A stretch of DNA of 64,000 nt from Grifola frondosa. Taxonomy: Eukaryota; Basidiomycota; Agaricomycetes; Polyporales; Grifolaceae. The DNA is taken from positions 1,364,001 through 1,428,000 of the forward strand of contig LUGG01000001.1 of NCBI GenBank assembly GCA_001683735.1. The letters are read 5' to 3'. The translations under genes were made by a program, and so were the position numbers. This document shows, in pieces, positions 22,538-34,919 of the stretch (the stretch's first letter is position 1; every line of letters starts with the position of its first letter). The notes below the pieces were generated by a model, which worked only from the letters and a program-made list of their open reading frames with translations, made no database searches and was not told the origin of the DNA.

Positions 22538-23379
22538 ATGCCTCATGCTCATGCCCCACCAGCACCGCCCGTCCTCTTCTCCTTTCCGTCCTCCGCACAA
22601 TTGACGGACGCACTCGCACAATTCATCATCAAGTCCCAGAAAGAGTCCATCGAGAAAAAGGGCAGGTTCACCGTCGCCATCTCAGGCGGTTCCCTCCCCA
22701 AGCTGCTCACCGCCCTCATCGACAGGCCCGGTCTAAAATGGGATAAATGGTACGTCCCCACCCGCCCCCACACTTCCCCTCACCCGCTCACGATCTCCCC
22801 GATCACAGGCAGGTTTTCTACGCCGACGAGCGCGTCGTGCCCCTCGACCACCCCGACTCCAATCACGCCCTCGCCACCCGTGAGCTCTTCTCCAAAGTCC
22901 CCATCCCCGCTTCCCATATCCACACCATCGACCCCGCCCTCGCCGACGACCTCGAGGAGCTCTCCGACGCATACGAGAAGGAGCTCATCCGCGAGTTCGC
23001 CATGAAGGACTCCGCCCGCTTCCCCATCTTCGACCTCATCCTTCTCGGCGTTGGCCCCGATGGCCATACCGCCTCCCTCTTCCCCGCCCATGAACTCCTG
23101 TCTGAGGAGGATCGCTGGGTTGCATATATTGAGGACAGCCCCAAACCCCCGCCCAAACGCGTCACCTTCACCTTCCCCGTCCTCAACCACGCCATCCGTG
23201 TCGCCTTCGTCGCCGCTGGCGCGAGCAAGGCCGACATCCTTCCCACCGTACTCGATCAGCCCGAGGCCGGCCTCCCTGCCTCCAGAGTCCGCCCCGTCAG
23301 TCCTGGCGCCCTCTACTGGTTCGTCGACGATGCCGCCTCTGCCAAGGTCCAGTACTCAAAGACCCCGTTCAAACTCTGA
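22538..23379 (+). CDS. SOL3: 6-phosphogluconolactonase
   Basis: This enzyme hydrolyses 6-phosphogluconolactone to 6-phosphogluconate, step two of the oxidative pentose phosphate branch in the cytosol. Exon 1 encodes [19 protein letters not shown] and [17 protein letters not shown]; an intron at about 22750-22809 follows; exon 2 has [33 protein letters not shown] with the conserved catalytic His, and [19 protein letters not shown], ending [10 protein letters not shown]. The length, about 258 residues, is normal for the family. The start is the ATG at 22538. The downstream enzyme, 6-phosphogluconate dehydrogenase, is also in this window (45165-47100), 22 kb away. Confidence 0.93.
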
Positions 23380-23404
23380 CCGTGGGTTACGCCACATATC
23401 GGAG

Positions 23405-23420
23405 AGGGGGTGTTTTTTTT
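23405..23420 (+). other. T-rich tract after 6PGL
   Basis: A run of about eleven Ts lies roughly 35 bases after the 6PGL stop. It may belong to the 3' UTR; a termination role is only inferred. Confidence 0.3.
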
Positions 23421-23737
23421 TTTCGCTGTGTGTTCTCTATTGCAGTTTGGATGGAAGAAGGCTCTCGAATTGTAAGTTGCTTCGGATCGGATTCAGAAGA
23501 AGTCAAAGGGCAAATACGCAGTCTTTATATCACTAATATGTATCTCGCTATACCTATGCCCCTCGATTCGCGGTCTGTGTTATTTTGTCCCCCGTTACGA
23601 TATAGCTTGCGCGATCGCGCGCTCAATCCATTAACGGATGCACCGCCACCGTGCACCAAAAGCAGCATCCGTTACTCATAGCAATAATATACATATGATC
23701 CAAGTCCGGGGTATACACAAAAGAGTACGCCATCTCT

Positions 23738-25736
23738 TCAGCTTGCCGCACCTTCCCCGCCCACCTCGCTCGCGCCCATCTCGGGGAACAGCGTCAGCAG
23801 CACCAGGTCGAGCAGGAGCAGCGCCAGGTGCGCGTTGCACGCCTGCGACGACAGCGGCGCGAGTGCGCTGTCGATCGTGTACGCGCGGGCAGCGGGCGTG
23901 GGGCCTAGCAGCGGCGCGAGCGGCGCTGTGCGGCCGCATATATCAGCAACCTACACGGCAGGAGACGAAGGGGACACCGAACTTACCGGGGAAGCGCGCG
24001 AGCAAACGGCGCGACAGCTCCGCGCGCAGCGCGACCTGCTCCTCGGGCGTCGGGTCTGGTGGCGGGGGCGCGGGCCAGCCCTCGGGGAAGAGCGCACGGC
24101 GTGCGGCACGGACCGCGGAGATGAGAGAGGTGGGGGAGAGTGCGTGCGCGTAGAGGAGGTATGGGAGGAGGCGCGAGAGGAAGGGCGCGAGCGCGGTGAG
24201 GAGCAGCGAGAGTGTGTGCGCGAGAGCGAGGGCCGTGCTGGCGGGGGCGCGTGCGGGAGCGGATGCGGAGGATGGGGCCGCGGGCGGCGTGAAGAGCGTG
24301 AGGAGAAGCGTGAGCGGTGGGTGGGTGTAGTCCGGGGCGGCGGGGACGTGGGGGCTGTGGGGAGGAAGAAGGCGAGTGCGAGGGGTGGGAGGAAGTGGAG
24401 GCGGAGGGAGGGGTCAGGGATGAGTGTGATGTGGGGGTTGGTGAAGGTGGGAGCTGGGGTACCGGCGAACAGAGTTTCTCTGACAGTGCTCCGGGAAAAG
24501 ATGGGGTTGCGGGAACACCTGTATCCTCTCTGTTCAGCGATGCAGAGGTCGTGCTCTGGCTATTGTCCGACGCATTTGGAGGATGTGAAGCTGCACTCTG
24601 GTTAACCTTCTTGATGGTATCGCGTGCCTGCTTGTAGGCGTGGATGAGCGCAAGACATACCCCGGAGATAGACTGGATGGCGGAGAGGAAGAATATGGCG
24701 AGGGACTGGAGGGAGAAACTATGCGAGGAGCGTTTCGTGAAGCCGGATTGGTTAGACGAGGAACCGGTGGAATCTGAAGCTGTAGAAAATGTGAGCGGGA
24801 CAGTATGAATCGAAGGAGCTGTTATCTGGCAGGGCAAGATACGCAGGGCACCAAAGAGTAAATTAACACGCGGCTACGATATATACACGAGACTAGCGAA
24901 CACCAGTCCTGTAGCATGGCAGCCACGCACTGCATACGCCCTGCCTCACAAACATCGCAGGCCAGCAGATAGCGGGTACACGACGAGCGACGCACCTCTG
25001 CGGGCTTCTCCTTGTCTTCCTCCGGGCCCATCAGATCGAGGATGAGCTTGTGGATGAACCACGGCTGCGTGATGCGCGGGAGGACGCTGTCGAGCAGGAC
25101 CTTCAGGACGATCTCGCGCACGAGGTAGCGCTCTGTCTCGGGCGTATAGTCCTCCGGCGGGAGGCACGTCCTCAGCACTTGGTCCACAGCTTGGCGCACG
25201 TACTCCTCGTCGATGCGCCCGTCCGCGGACACGGCCATGTGCGGCTGCGCACGGTGGAATAGCTGTGGCAGCGTCGCGGCGCCCCCCGCCGCGTACGCGG
25301 TATGCAGCTTCGCCTGCGCGGTGCGGAAGTCGACGATGTGCTGCGTGAGAAGCGCAGGGAGGTCGCGGAACGCAAGCGGCGCGAGGTCTGTGGCGAGGAT
25401 GCGCGCCTCGAGCGCGCGGACGACCGCGGCGAGGACGCGCGTGATCTCCGGGAGGAACTCCCTGTCGTACCGCGTAAGCTTCGTCCACCACGGGTTCACA
25501 AAGGCGCGCAGCGCGAGCGCGATGAAGTCGTAGAGCTCTGCATTGAGCTCGCGCGGGGCGGCGGGCGAGGCGAGGAGCGGCGGGAGGTCCGCGTCGGCGG
25601 GGAGGTGCGGGAAGAGGAGGCGCCTGGCGAGGGAGACTGGCTTAGTGGCGGTGGACCTTGTTGAGGGCTTGTCGCTGGTGAAGGACTGGATGGAGCGGGT
25701 GGGGTGTCGGATGCGAGGAGAGAGGGCCGTGGCCAT
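23738..25736 (-). CDS. PXA-domain protein (sorting-nexin-associated family)
   Basis: PXA domains occur in sorting nexins such as SNX13 and Mdm1 and in S. pombe Pxa1, at endosomal, vacuolar or ER contact membranes. The PXA core is clear: LNAELYDFIALALRAFVNPWW, YDREFLPEITRVLAAVVRALE, ITQPWFIHKLILDLMGPEE, VREIVLKVLLDSVLPR. A middle stretch has a possible membrane helix (LAIFFLSAIQSISGVCLALI), and the C-terminal part (LLTALAPFLSRLLPYLLYAH, AVRAARRALFPEGWP, LAPLSSQACNAHLALLLLDL) ends at the TGA at 23738 after an intron (about 23946-23991). The ATG at 25736 is preferred because it opens the Arg/Ser-rich leader just before the domain. The frame changes twice between about 24520 and 24310 with no clear intron. 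Confidence 0.78.
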
Positions 25737-26182
25737 CGTCGAGAGCGACGAGGGCTTGATTTCCTGATTTGGAAGGATGATGATGCATTTCCCACGGACC
25801 ACGAGATCTTGGCGGGCGCTGGCGGGGCGCTCAAGGGCGCTCGGCAGCGATAGCCCTGCATTTTGCATTTTGATTTTCGGTGACCCTCTTGGCTGCCGTG
25901 TCGCGTCGAATCCGAGTTCGCATTCTTCCTCGTCGTCGAGCACGGCGAGGAGCACCTGTCTTTCTCTCCGCCGCGCTAGCCTCGCAACCGTTTGTGAGTG
26001 CTTGTCTTCGATGCAACGGTGATCGTTCACTGACAGTGCTGACAGCGGCGCCGTTGATGCAGTAGGTTCGCTCATCATCTCATCTTCGTTCTCCGGGTTG
26101 TCCTCGCCCCCGTCCTTCATTCCATCCTTCCGCTCCTTTGTCTCCTATATATATATACTTGCGACAGTGTTGCTGGATACAC

Positions 26183-27650
26183 ATGTACTATCTCACCGAC
26201 CTCCACCGCAGAGATGGAAGCAACAGCAGCAGTAAGCTCTCTACGTCCGCCATAATCGCCATCGCCGTCTGTTGCGGCTGTGTCGCCGTCCTCGTCTTCT
26301 CCCTCTTCCTCTGGCGCCTCATCGCCCGTTGCTGCCGCCGCGACCAGGAGCGGCCCCTCCCGCCCGTCCAACCCCTAGCGCACCACCGCGAACAGCAGCT
26401 CACCGCATTCGCCGAGCACGGCCCCAGCAGGCCCGCGACCTGGTTCGACGCGCACACCGCGCCTCGCGCATCCTCGCAGAATTTCCTCCAGACTACCGAT
26501 AGCGACGCGTCGCTCATCCACAGCAGCCCCGGACCTAGCAGCCCCAGCAGGGAGAACAGCTGGAACATCGAGGACGCCACCTCCGCCGAGAGTTCATCCC
26601 CCTACCAGTCCCCGTTCGCCGCGGACAGCGTTCTCCCCATGCCGAACCCGTCGTTCTTCCCCATCGGCGGGAACCCGCACAACAGCATGGCGAGCGTCTC
26701 GAGCTCGGCTGGGTCTAGCGAAGCGACTTTCCCGCCCGCCACGTGCCCGTCATCGTTCGTTCCTTTCTCCGAGTCGACGTCGTCCCTCGCACACGGGTCC
26801 GTCGCGTCCTCGCCTTGCCCCCAACATGCTCGTTCGCAGGTCCGCTCCGTGTCGCGCTCGCGCCCAATGTCTTTAGCCTCCTCCGCCGGAACCATGTACA
26901 CTTCACATTCTATGCACACACTGCGCGGTGCGCCGCACGCACCGCACAGCAACATTCAAATCGTGCTGCCCACCCCCTCGCACCGGAACTCTACGCAGAT
27001 ACACATCCCTAGCTCAGGACGGTAATGGAACTAGTTATCTATACAGCAACTCGGACATTAATGCCTCTCGGAGAAGCGTTGCCGCGGACCAGTGGGTTCT
27101 GGCTGGCATGCAACCGCCCAGCCAGACGCAGGTTGACCGTCCGCGAAGTACCAGCGCCGGACCCACGTCATGTGTGTCCCTTCCGTTTCTTTTCATCACA
27201 AGTACCTACACGTATTGATTCCGTATGTTTGGGCCGCTAGTTAATCCACGAGGGTCACTCGGCCCACGACCACGCAGCAGCCTCTCCCAGTCGACCTCCG
27301 CCTCCTCGTCGCGCATCACGCGCCGCGCACAGTCACAGCCGCGCTTCTCATCTTCCCCGTCGCCCTCCCCGACACCGTCGATGACATATGCCACTGCCCC
27401 GCCGCTCCGACAGCGCCCGCCTCCGGTCCCGCGGATACCCTCCTCCTTCGGAAACCTCTCCTACTCTGTCCCAGAGGAGGCCGACGAATTCGGGCGGGGA
27501 CGCTCGCGCAAGTCTGTGCTGCTGAGCTCCCCGCAACAGTTGCCGCCTCAGCTGCAAACAGAGATGTCCCTTCCGGAACAGCCACATAAGTTGCATAAGC
27601 CGCGGCCCACCTCGCAAGTGTGGAATGGGAGAAGAGGCAGCTTGTCGTAG
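26183..27650 (+). CDS. Single-pass membrane protein with long Ser/Pro-rich cytosolic tail
   Basis: A short N-terminus is followed by one strong membrane helix (AIIAIAVCCGCVAVLVFSLFLW), a cysteine/basic patch (RCCRRDQER), which is a likely palmitoylation and stop-transfer site, and about 380 residues rich in Ser, Pro and Arg. This is the look of a fungal cell-surface sensor or adaptor, but no domain is recognised. The ATG at 26183 is the first in-frame one; an unseen upstream exon could add an outer domain. The frame changes near 27005-27020, where the next frame reads DGNGTSYLYSNSD. An intron at about 27172-27240 then leads to the last exon (NPRGSLGPRPRSS to NGRRGSLS). It is head to head with the PXA gene. 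Confidence 0.6.
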
Positions 27651-28060
27651 CGCATATTCCCGCAATCCTGATGCGAGTTTTATTTCGGTTCGCTCGGATT
27701 GCCCTTTGTTCTACGTTACTGTCATGTTGGGAGGAACAGACATGGTAGAACTAATATAGATATTTGTACTGTTCCTTGCGTAAAACCTGACACTTTACGC
27801 TATATTCAGCACATGTTGGCCAGCTCTTGGTCTTTTCCTTTACGGATAGATGTTGGATTTAGAACCAGCGTGAGTGCGAATCACAGACAATTGCCGCCAC
27901 GACCGTGAAGCTGCCCACAGGTGTATCGCCAAATCCATGGCGCGTTCGCAGTCTCCACCGGGAGTACTGCTGTCAGTCTCGATTATAATGAATGTCGAGC
28001 AGAAGGTACAAAATAAAAGAGACAACAAGATGTTTCATCACGGTTCATCTTTCCCGCCCG
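27651..28060. other. Convergent 3' region, no gene seen
   Basis: About 410 bases lie between the stop codons of the membrane protein and the RBM26-like gene. No domain or repeat is recognised. Confidence 0.6.
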
Positions 28061-30968
28061 TCACAGCATTCCAAATCCGTCGTCATCATCACCACCCCAC
28101 CCGCCGGCCATCTCTTCCTGCGTGTGCTGGTCCTCAAGGAGAGAGTGCTGTGGGTCGTGCACCCTGTCTGCCGAGTGGTCTGGCTCCTCGTGCACGGGCG
28201 AAGATGTCTTCTGTACGGCGCCGACAGGCTGGGTGTACCAGGATATCTGCACTGGACCGACAGCAGAAATACTTGTGCCCTTCGCGAGCCCCTACACCAA
28301 GAAATTCGCATCAGTAATTGGGTGGTTAATTCAAAGGATGAAAGAGGCTTGCCAGCTCCGCTGCATTCCGGGATCGGAAGGAGACGATAATATCACCGCT
28401 ATCAGTAGCGTCCAGTGATTCCACCTGTCCTGTTGTCTGGAAGACAAGATATTATTATTATACATGGATCCGTGTTTGATGCCGAATAGAATATGAGCGT
28501 ACCTCATACCAATCTCGCACTGCCTGCACGGCATCCCTGCCAGCTCCCTTGATCAACAGCTTCTTCGGACGATTGTCTAGTTTCATGCTTCGCGGAACGG
28601 CGCCGCCGCGCATAGCGCCACGGAAGAAGCCACGACCGCCCCGCCCTCGGCCTCTGTATGGCCGATACGACGAGTTGGTGTACGGGGACTCCGCCTCTGG
28701 AAGACCAAGGACGGCCGCCTAACAGATAATGCGTCGTCAGTAAACCACGACAGCGGCAGAAAAAGATGCTGACCTCTGCCTTAAGCTTGTCAAGTCTCGC
28801 CTTTAGGTCATCCGTATTCTCCTCGGCGTCTCCTTCAGCGACCGCATGATGTAACTCAAGCTCACGGTCTAGTCGCTCTCGCTCTAAGCGCTCGTGGTCT
28901 TCCAACCGTGGTGTAATGCCTCGCGGCTTTTTGGCTGCAGACGACGGTGTGGGCGCAGACGAAGTTGCAGGGGCAGGTGATTGCGATGTCGAAGTAGAAG
29001 GCTTCTTCATGTCCTCGCCGAGTTTCCGCAAGCGCACCATGATACCCTTCTTCTCTTCTGGAGATCATACTAAGCAGTGCCATCAACGACTTCTGCTCGG
29101 CGATTTGCTGTTCGAGCAGCCGATGTCTGGCAGCAAGTGCTGCTGCGGCAGAGGATGTGGAGGCCTTGCGGGCATGAACGGGTGTCGAGGGTACTTGAGG
29201 TGCAGGAGGAGGGGCTTCAGCAGATGGAGTGGGCTCCTTCGCCATGTTGGCGACCAATGGCGCAGAGGCGGCAAGCATACGCGCACCAACTTGCCCGTGA
29301 CCCTCCATCGGTCTGTGCCAGAAGATTTTTACAAACCGATTGCCGAAAACCGCCTCTTTTGAGTTCCATGCCGCATGCGCCTCCTCGTGGCTCGAGAAGC
29401 TGACGAGGGCTTTCGCATTGACAGCGTCGACAGCAACGTTTGTGACCGTCCCGAACTGCTTGAACCAGTCGTTCACGGCACCCAGACTCAGTTTGTCCTC
29501 GGGAATCTTCTCCACCACAAGCGTCTTGTCGTTCCGCCTCTCCGGGCGGAAGCTCTGCACGTCTCCGCCAAATGTGCCCCGGCTCGCAGGACCGCCCCTG
29601 CCACGAGGACCACCGCGCATATGGGGTGGTAGGGGCCTTTGAGGAACGCCCATTTCAACGTCTGGGAACATGACAGGAGCTGCGTTCATATCGTCCATCA
29701 TATCGGGGATGCCCATATTCTCGTCCGTACCCTTCGGAGGTCCCTTGAATCCTTCACCATTATTGTGTGGCGAGACATCTTCTATTGGGACCTGAGGAGT
29801 GAGATCCTGTATGACAGGAAGCTCGCCTGGTTTCTGCGGGACGTGGCCGTTGGCTTCGTGCCGTCTGGGGATAACGGGTGGACGGGGTGCACGTCCGCCG
29901 GCTCCAATTCCGCTGCCAGGCACTGGTCGCATATCCATACGTTCGTGGGGGTCATAAGCGGCATTGGAACTCGGTGCGACTCCAAATGCCATACCACCAT
30001 TTCCGAGCATGGGCATGAAGGGCATTGCACCGCCTTGTATGGGTCCATTCATGGGGAAGAGCTGAGACGGAATGACCGCATCATCTCCATGACTGTACTT
30101 GCAAAATGCACCTCGCGCACAGTAGCCGCTGTCTGATCAGACATGATTAGGGGAGCATTACACATCCAATGTGCTCCAAACTCACTGTGGTAATCTCGAC
30201 AAATTCCACGACGTTCTGGGGGCCGATATGACTGACCGCGTCCGTTCATCGGTCCCATGACTCCGTTCATACCACCCATGACCATGTCCGTTCCCCCCAT
30301 CGCAACGTCCATATAATCACCGCGTCCATTCACGCCCGTTCTTCCCCCCCGGTCGCCTCGTCCTCCCCACGATGATCGACCTTCGTTCCTTCCATACCGC
30401 GAGAACTGGGTGTCGTTGTTCAACCGTTGTCCTTTTGCGGGTGGACGGCCGTCGCGTTCGTCATGGTCGATATTTCGCTTCCGCGCTCGTTCTGGAGATG
30501 TTGGCATGGAGGGGGTAAGGAGTCCATCTAAGGGAATTGGTATGCCGGTATCGATGGCCTGCGTGCTGGATGAGGGGAAACCTGAGGAAGAGGCGGATGC
30601 AGAATAAGGCAGATACGACTTTGTCCTCAGTGCCGTGAATAGTGTTTCGACAAATGAGGGTCCCTCTTCGAGCAATACGCTCGTTAGCTTCCACCGTAAC
30701 GCGCCCACACGACAACCAAGATCAAACGTACCCTTCTCGAGGAATTCCTCCAGCTGCACCACAAGCTCTTTTCGCAGCTCGACCTCCGGGGCATTGTGCT
30801 TTAGAAGAGCGAGAATGTAGTCGGCAAGTGCGCCAGGCTCAGCATCGCAACTATAAAGTCTTTGTTAGTTGTCCGCAAGTAGAACGCCGCACAAGAAACA
30901 TACATCGGCTCAAGAGTTCTGACCAGCCATGGCTTGAGATAATTGGCAGTATCGGGATCAAAGAGCAT
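28061..30968 (-). CDS. RBM26/RBM27-like RNA-binding protein (PWI-like, CCCH zinc finger, RRM)
   Basis: S. pombe Rmn1 and human RBM26/27 have this layout and act with Red1/Mtl1-type complexes in nuclear RNA decay. Seen in order: PWI-like domain from ATG 30968 (FDPDTANYLKPWLVRTLEP, ADYILALLKHNAPEVELRKE, QLEEFLEKGTFDLGCRV... near 30700); a Gly/Arg-rich stretch; one CCCH finger (GICRDYHSEFGAHWMC, about 30170-30210); a Met/Pro/Gly-rich linker; a central RRM (TLVVEKIPEDKLSLGAVNDWF, AKALVSFSSHEEAHAAW, GNRFVKIFW); a coiled segment (RHRLLEQQIAEQKSLMALLS, SPEEKKGIMVRLRKLGEDM); and a second C-terminal RRM-like domain (KLLIKGAGRDAVQAVRDWYE), ending DDDDGFGML. The frame breaks near 29061-29075, just before SPEEKKGI. 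Confidence 0.87.
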
Positions 30969-31634
30969 TATGAGCCTGCAGAGTAATGACAAGCTCTGCG
31001 AAACGCCGTCTGGAGGATAAAATAGCTGTGCTCGGTGACGGCAAGCACTCAAGTGTGCGCCTCGGTAAGGTGGCGCAAACTTCACCGGCAACGAGCGACG
31101 CTTACCAAGACGGTCAAGAAAGGAAACCGCTCAAGTTCCATAGTATGGCCATGGCCAACGGCCACGTTGGTCATTCAAATATTTACTCTTAAAATACTCG
31201 AATGATCAATCGATTATTGATTCTTGTTGCACAGAGCACCACAGCTACGATTGGCTTGTGCAAACGAAAACCATCATCAGACTAAATATCGCCGAATCGA
31301 GTGACTTCAACTCAATGCTGCCTTGTGCTGGGAATGCTGATTGAGTGGAGCGAGTCCCTGCATATTGTAGCACTAGTAAGAGATGAGAGGGCATCACAAA
31401 ATAAGTAGAAGAACAAGCTCGTGCGGCGTTAAGGTACCACGACTTAGAATTCTGCCTAATTATGATAATGATCCCGCATTTCCCTCGCCGCACTAGCATT
31501 TCTATGCAATATTCAATACTGCGATGCCAGTATATGTTTGCGAGATTTGTAGAGAACAACAACGTACATGACGTACAGCAACCTCAATAATATAAGAATC
31601 ATTCCCATCAACTGACCTCAACAGTGAACTGGGG
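30969..31634. other. Intergenic region upstream of RBM26-like gene
   Basis: Only chance frames are visible. The right half (31200-31630) is AT-rich. The RBM26-like promoter should lie at the left end. Confidence 0.5.
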
Positions 31635-32496
31635 TCATTTCTCGATTGTTATGAACAATATTCGTTGAAATGACTTAGCATCCATCACAAAGGAGAGGAC
31701 GCTTGCGAATAAATAGCGGCAGGAAAGGGGATGACTCACGATGAGACATTGGAGCGCGCCAAGAGCAGTATCAAAGGGGGAAAGATGACGACTGGGATCC
31801 AACACAAGACCAGAATTAGGCCAGCCAATAGACGATAGCAGCAAGAACGTGGACGCTGTTTCCATTCACCGGCGGAACAGATTCTGTGGCAACCGATGAT
31901 CAAGAGTTCCCGAGTCAACAGCACCGTAAGCGTACTCGGGAACTCGTGCCTTGCTTAGTATAGCGTGGGAACGATAAAGCGCAGCCTTGACGATGACATG
32001 GCAGGGGTGGACAAGAAGAGGGGAGGCCGAGTGTAGAACGATATCCCCGTCGACGAACGGTCGGGCCTCAACGAGCCGATAAAAACGACGACCAAGTAAA
32101 GCCGAGGAAGCCGAGGAAGCCAAGGAATAAAGGGCATAGGAGGTCAAGAGATATGTCGGCTGTGGAAGGGGAGACGGTAAGATAGAACAGAGAAAAGCAG
32201 CAACAGATGTTTGCGTGGACGTAGCACTCGAAGTAGAAGGCAGATTTGCCAAAACCTGGACGCATCACAAATTCCCCCCAGGGGGGACTGAAGTCAAACT
32301 AGAAGAGCAATTATTATAGGCGAGACTTATCGAGTTGTGGCAATTACCTTCCTACAGAAGTGTCAGTGTATGCTGAAGGGGAACCCATCAGGATGGACAG
32401 CACCTTAATAGACAAATACGACGCGACAGATTGAAACATGCCATGAACTAATGATATGGATCCTGGTAGAGAGCCAACAATCGATGGAGGAGACAT
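31635..32496 (-). other. Doubtful unrecognised locus with hydrophobic frames
   Basis: An ATG at 32496 opens MSPPSIVGSLPGSISLVHG and runs to a possible GTAATT donor near 32345. After it, all three minus frames over 31866-32270 are open for 60-130 codons and hydrophobic, for example LLTSYALYSLASSASSALLG. I cannot choose one splice form and see no family. Direct repeats of GAGGAAGCC (about 32100-32125) add low complexity. It may be a membrane-protein gene with several introns, or simply no gene. Confidence 0.22.
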
Positions 32497-32795
32497 GATG
32501 GTGTAGTAGGAGATGTATAGAGGTTGTGAAAAGCAGTTCGATCCTTCTCTCCGAAGCGTAGGAAGTTATATGTACGTGCCGCGTGAGGGCATTTCGCGCT
32601 CCGCAATTATGCCATTGGCTGGCAACAGCCGAGATGCCGACCTTTCACTCCGACTGGCGAATTCAAAAAGATGCAAATCAACATTTCTGCTATGTCGCTT
32701 GCAGTGATTCAATCAGAAGAAAGGTGAAGCGCGACACCATCGTTAAGTACTAACATATATCCCAGAACGCCAAACAGCACTTATTCGTTCATGAT

Positions 32796-34919
32796 TCATT
32801 TCTTTGGCCCGCTTTGGCCGTGAAGATCCGCGGCTCGTGCACCACTGGCAAGAACAGCCTTCCACACCATCGTCTGGTGACTGCCAATGTGCACCTGAGG
32901 AAGACTACCTTGAAAGGTTCCGATGTTCTTTCCCCAACTACCGGCGCCATCCTTCTGCCACAGATCGTAGAGCGTGTAAGTGCCCTGCTGGTATGCCTTG
33001 CCCTGAAATCAATCGTGAGGTATGAAAGTTATGAAAGTCACTGGAGCGAGCTGCAAGGCGCACCTGGTCGAAAAAGACGTCGAAGAATTCCACGTCCACT
33101 ATCTGCTCATTAGGCGATGTATTTATGAGGGCAAATACAAACTGGCTGGTATGAACGTTATTATTGGTTCATTCCATTCTGAAGATCAATTGTCAATTCT
33201 TACTTGTTAACCAGGCTACCCGCCCATAGCTGGAGGTCTCCACCAGCTGCAACTGTGCGTTTCCACATACGATTGGCTGTCGAGCCCGCGGCATCCTGAT
33301 TCACATCAATCAGAGCTGTATTCGTGAGGATTGTCAGTGTCTCGTTTGTCTACAATCAAAGCGCGCCTGGTCAGCATGCACACAGAGCTCCGTGGTAAGC
33401 ACGCACCATGTCGGTCACGTCGGTTCCGATGATCAACGGACTCTTGAGTAGACTCCACATCGTGAAGTGCGTTACTGCATGTGTTGGAGTGTCAGAAGGA
33501 TTGTGATCCAATGATGACAAGATTCAAGTCGTGAACTCGCCATATTCGTCATACGTCATACCGCCGAGGCCCACTTGAAGGATGTCAAGGTCATTCCAAT
33601 GTCCTGGCCCAGCTCTTGCCCCAACCGGTGCAGCGAAATCGATAATCCGCGACATTGCACAGTCTGGTCCCCAAAGCAATTGTTAACCACCATATGCAGT
33701 GATAATGGAAACTTGTACGTACGAAATCCGGGAAGTTTGCAATCAAGAATAGAAGTACAGGGGCAACGATCGTCGTAACGATCGAAATTCTGCGAACTAT
33801 GGTAAGCACAGTGTGCCAAGTTGAATTATCAATCGCTCACGTCAAGGAGATCCCCGAAATGCGCCAGCTGTTCGCGATGTCCTGCATCAAATACTAAATA
33901 TCTTGTCTGGCAATCGCAGTAAATGCTACTAACGAGCGCAAAATTCCACGGACCATCTTCACCCCAATTGCACATCGAGTAAAAGATTGGTCGGCCAGTA
34001 GCATTAAGTGCACGAGACATGTTTGCGTAGCGGTCGTGTGAGATTTTTGGAGTTCCCGCGAGCCCCTCGTTATAGCAGTTGTCGTACTCTGCCACAGTTC
34101 GCGATCAAACAAAACATATATGTGCCAAATGTTGTTTAACCTACTCAGATAGTCTACACCCCACGAGGCATAGGTTTGCGCGTCAATTTCTTCAAAACCA
34201 AGTGATCCGAACTTGTTGCCACAGGTATACCTGGAAGTCAGACAGACCATCAGCATACATCTAGAGGTATAACTGCTGGCAGCTTACGTTCCAGCATCGC
34301 TGTAGAGTCCGAACTACAAAAAAAACATCATAAGCGTTGACTATATCCAAGGACAGGAAAACAACCTTCAATCCAAGCGCGTGGACCTGGTCCGCAACAG
34401 CCTTCATTCCGTTCGGGAATTTGTTAGGGTCCGCGACAGGCGCGTTTGTCGCCGGGTCCCGCATATCGGCCTGCCAACCTGCGAGTCATTTACCAGTCAG
34501 TGAGCATACGTAAAGAATCGATCTGAATAGTACACACAGTCATCTATGAGTACATCTGGAAAACATTATATGTGTATAAGTACTAGATGACAGAGATGAC
34601 AGATGCAATCAGGAAACTCACAGTTATATCCAAGTTGCGTCAAGTTGTTGGACACCATTGCGTTGGCTGCGCTCAGAACGACGTCTTCGCTGATGCCACA
34701 GCCGAAATGGTAGTAAGTGTTCCAACCCATCTGCGGAGTGATCGCCAGGCCATTGTTCAGCGCATCCGAAGTAGGAAGAACAGTCAACAAAACCGGGACC
34801 ACTGCGAGTATAGACAAATATCTAAGACGTGTTGGCGCATATGACGCCGGTTGAGGAGCGAAGGGTTTATATACAAAAATTCCGTAAAGAACTTTATCGA
34901 GCCTAGGAAGGCCGCTCAT
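32796..34919 (-). CDS. GH27 alpha-galactosidase (melibiase), copy 1
   Basis: GH27 enzymes remove terminal alpha-1,6-galactose from raffinose-type sugars and galactomannan outside the cell. Seen in order: a hydrophobic leader (LSILAVVPVLLTVLPTSDA), [46 protein letters not shown], the nucleophile stretch KYDNCYNEG (joined across an intron near 34080-34150), [29 protein letters not shown] with the acid/base Asp, and the C-terminal beta domain (YDLWQKDGAGSWGKNIGTF), ending near QSGPKK. The start is unsure: the only in-frame ATG (34919) is upstream of a TATA box (34866-34874), while an ATG just downstream of it (about 34838) is one base out of frame. Copy 2 follows upstream in the same direction. 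Confidence 0.86.
34866..34874 (-). promoter_or_regulatory. TATA box of GH27 copy 1
   Basis: On the minus strand GTATATAAA lies about 30 bases before an ATGCGCC and the signal-peptide coding stretch. The spacing fits a core promoter and argues that the ATG at 34919, which lies upstream of it, is not used. Confidence 0.45.

Noticed and set aside
23405..23420. T tract as a true terminator
   Set aside because: Fungal polymerase II genes do not end at simple T runs; kept only as a sequence note.
24822..26120. Longer N-terminus for the PXA protein from 26120
   Set aside because: The extra 130 codons are low-complexity, run into the divergent neighbour's promoter, and the domain leader starts well from the ATG at 25736.
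31866..32252. Idea that the minus locus is the GPI transamidase subunit PIG-U/Gab1
   Set aside because: A faint resemblance (DGDIV...PLLV) was not followed by any other motif of the family.
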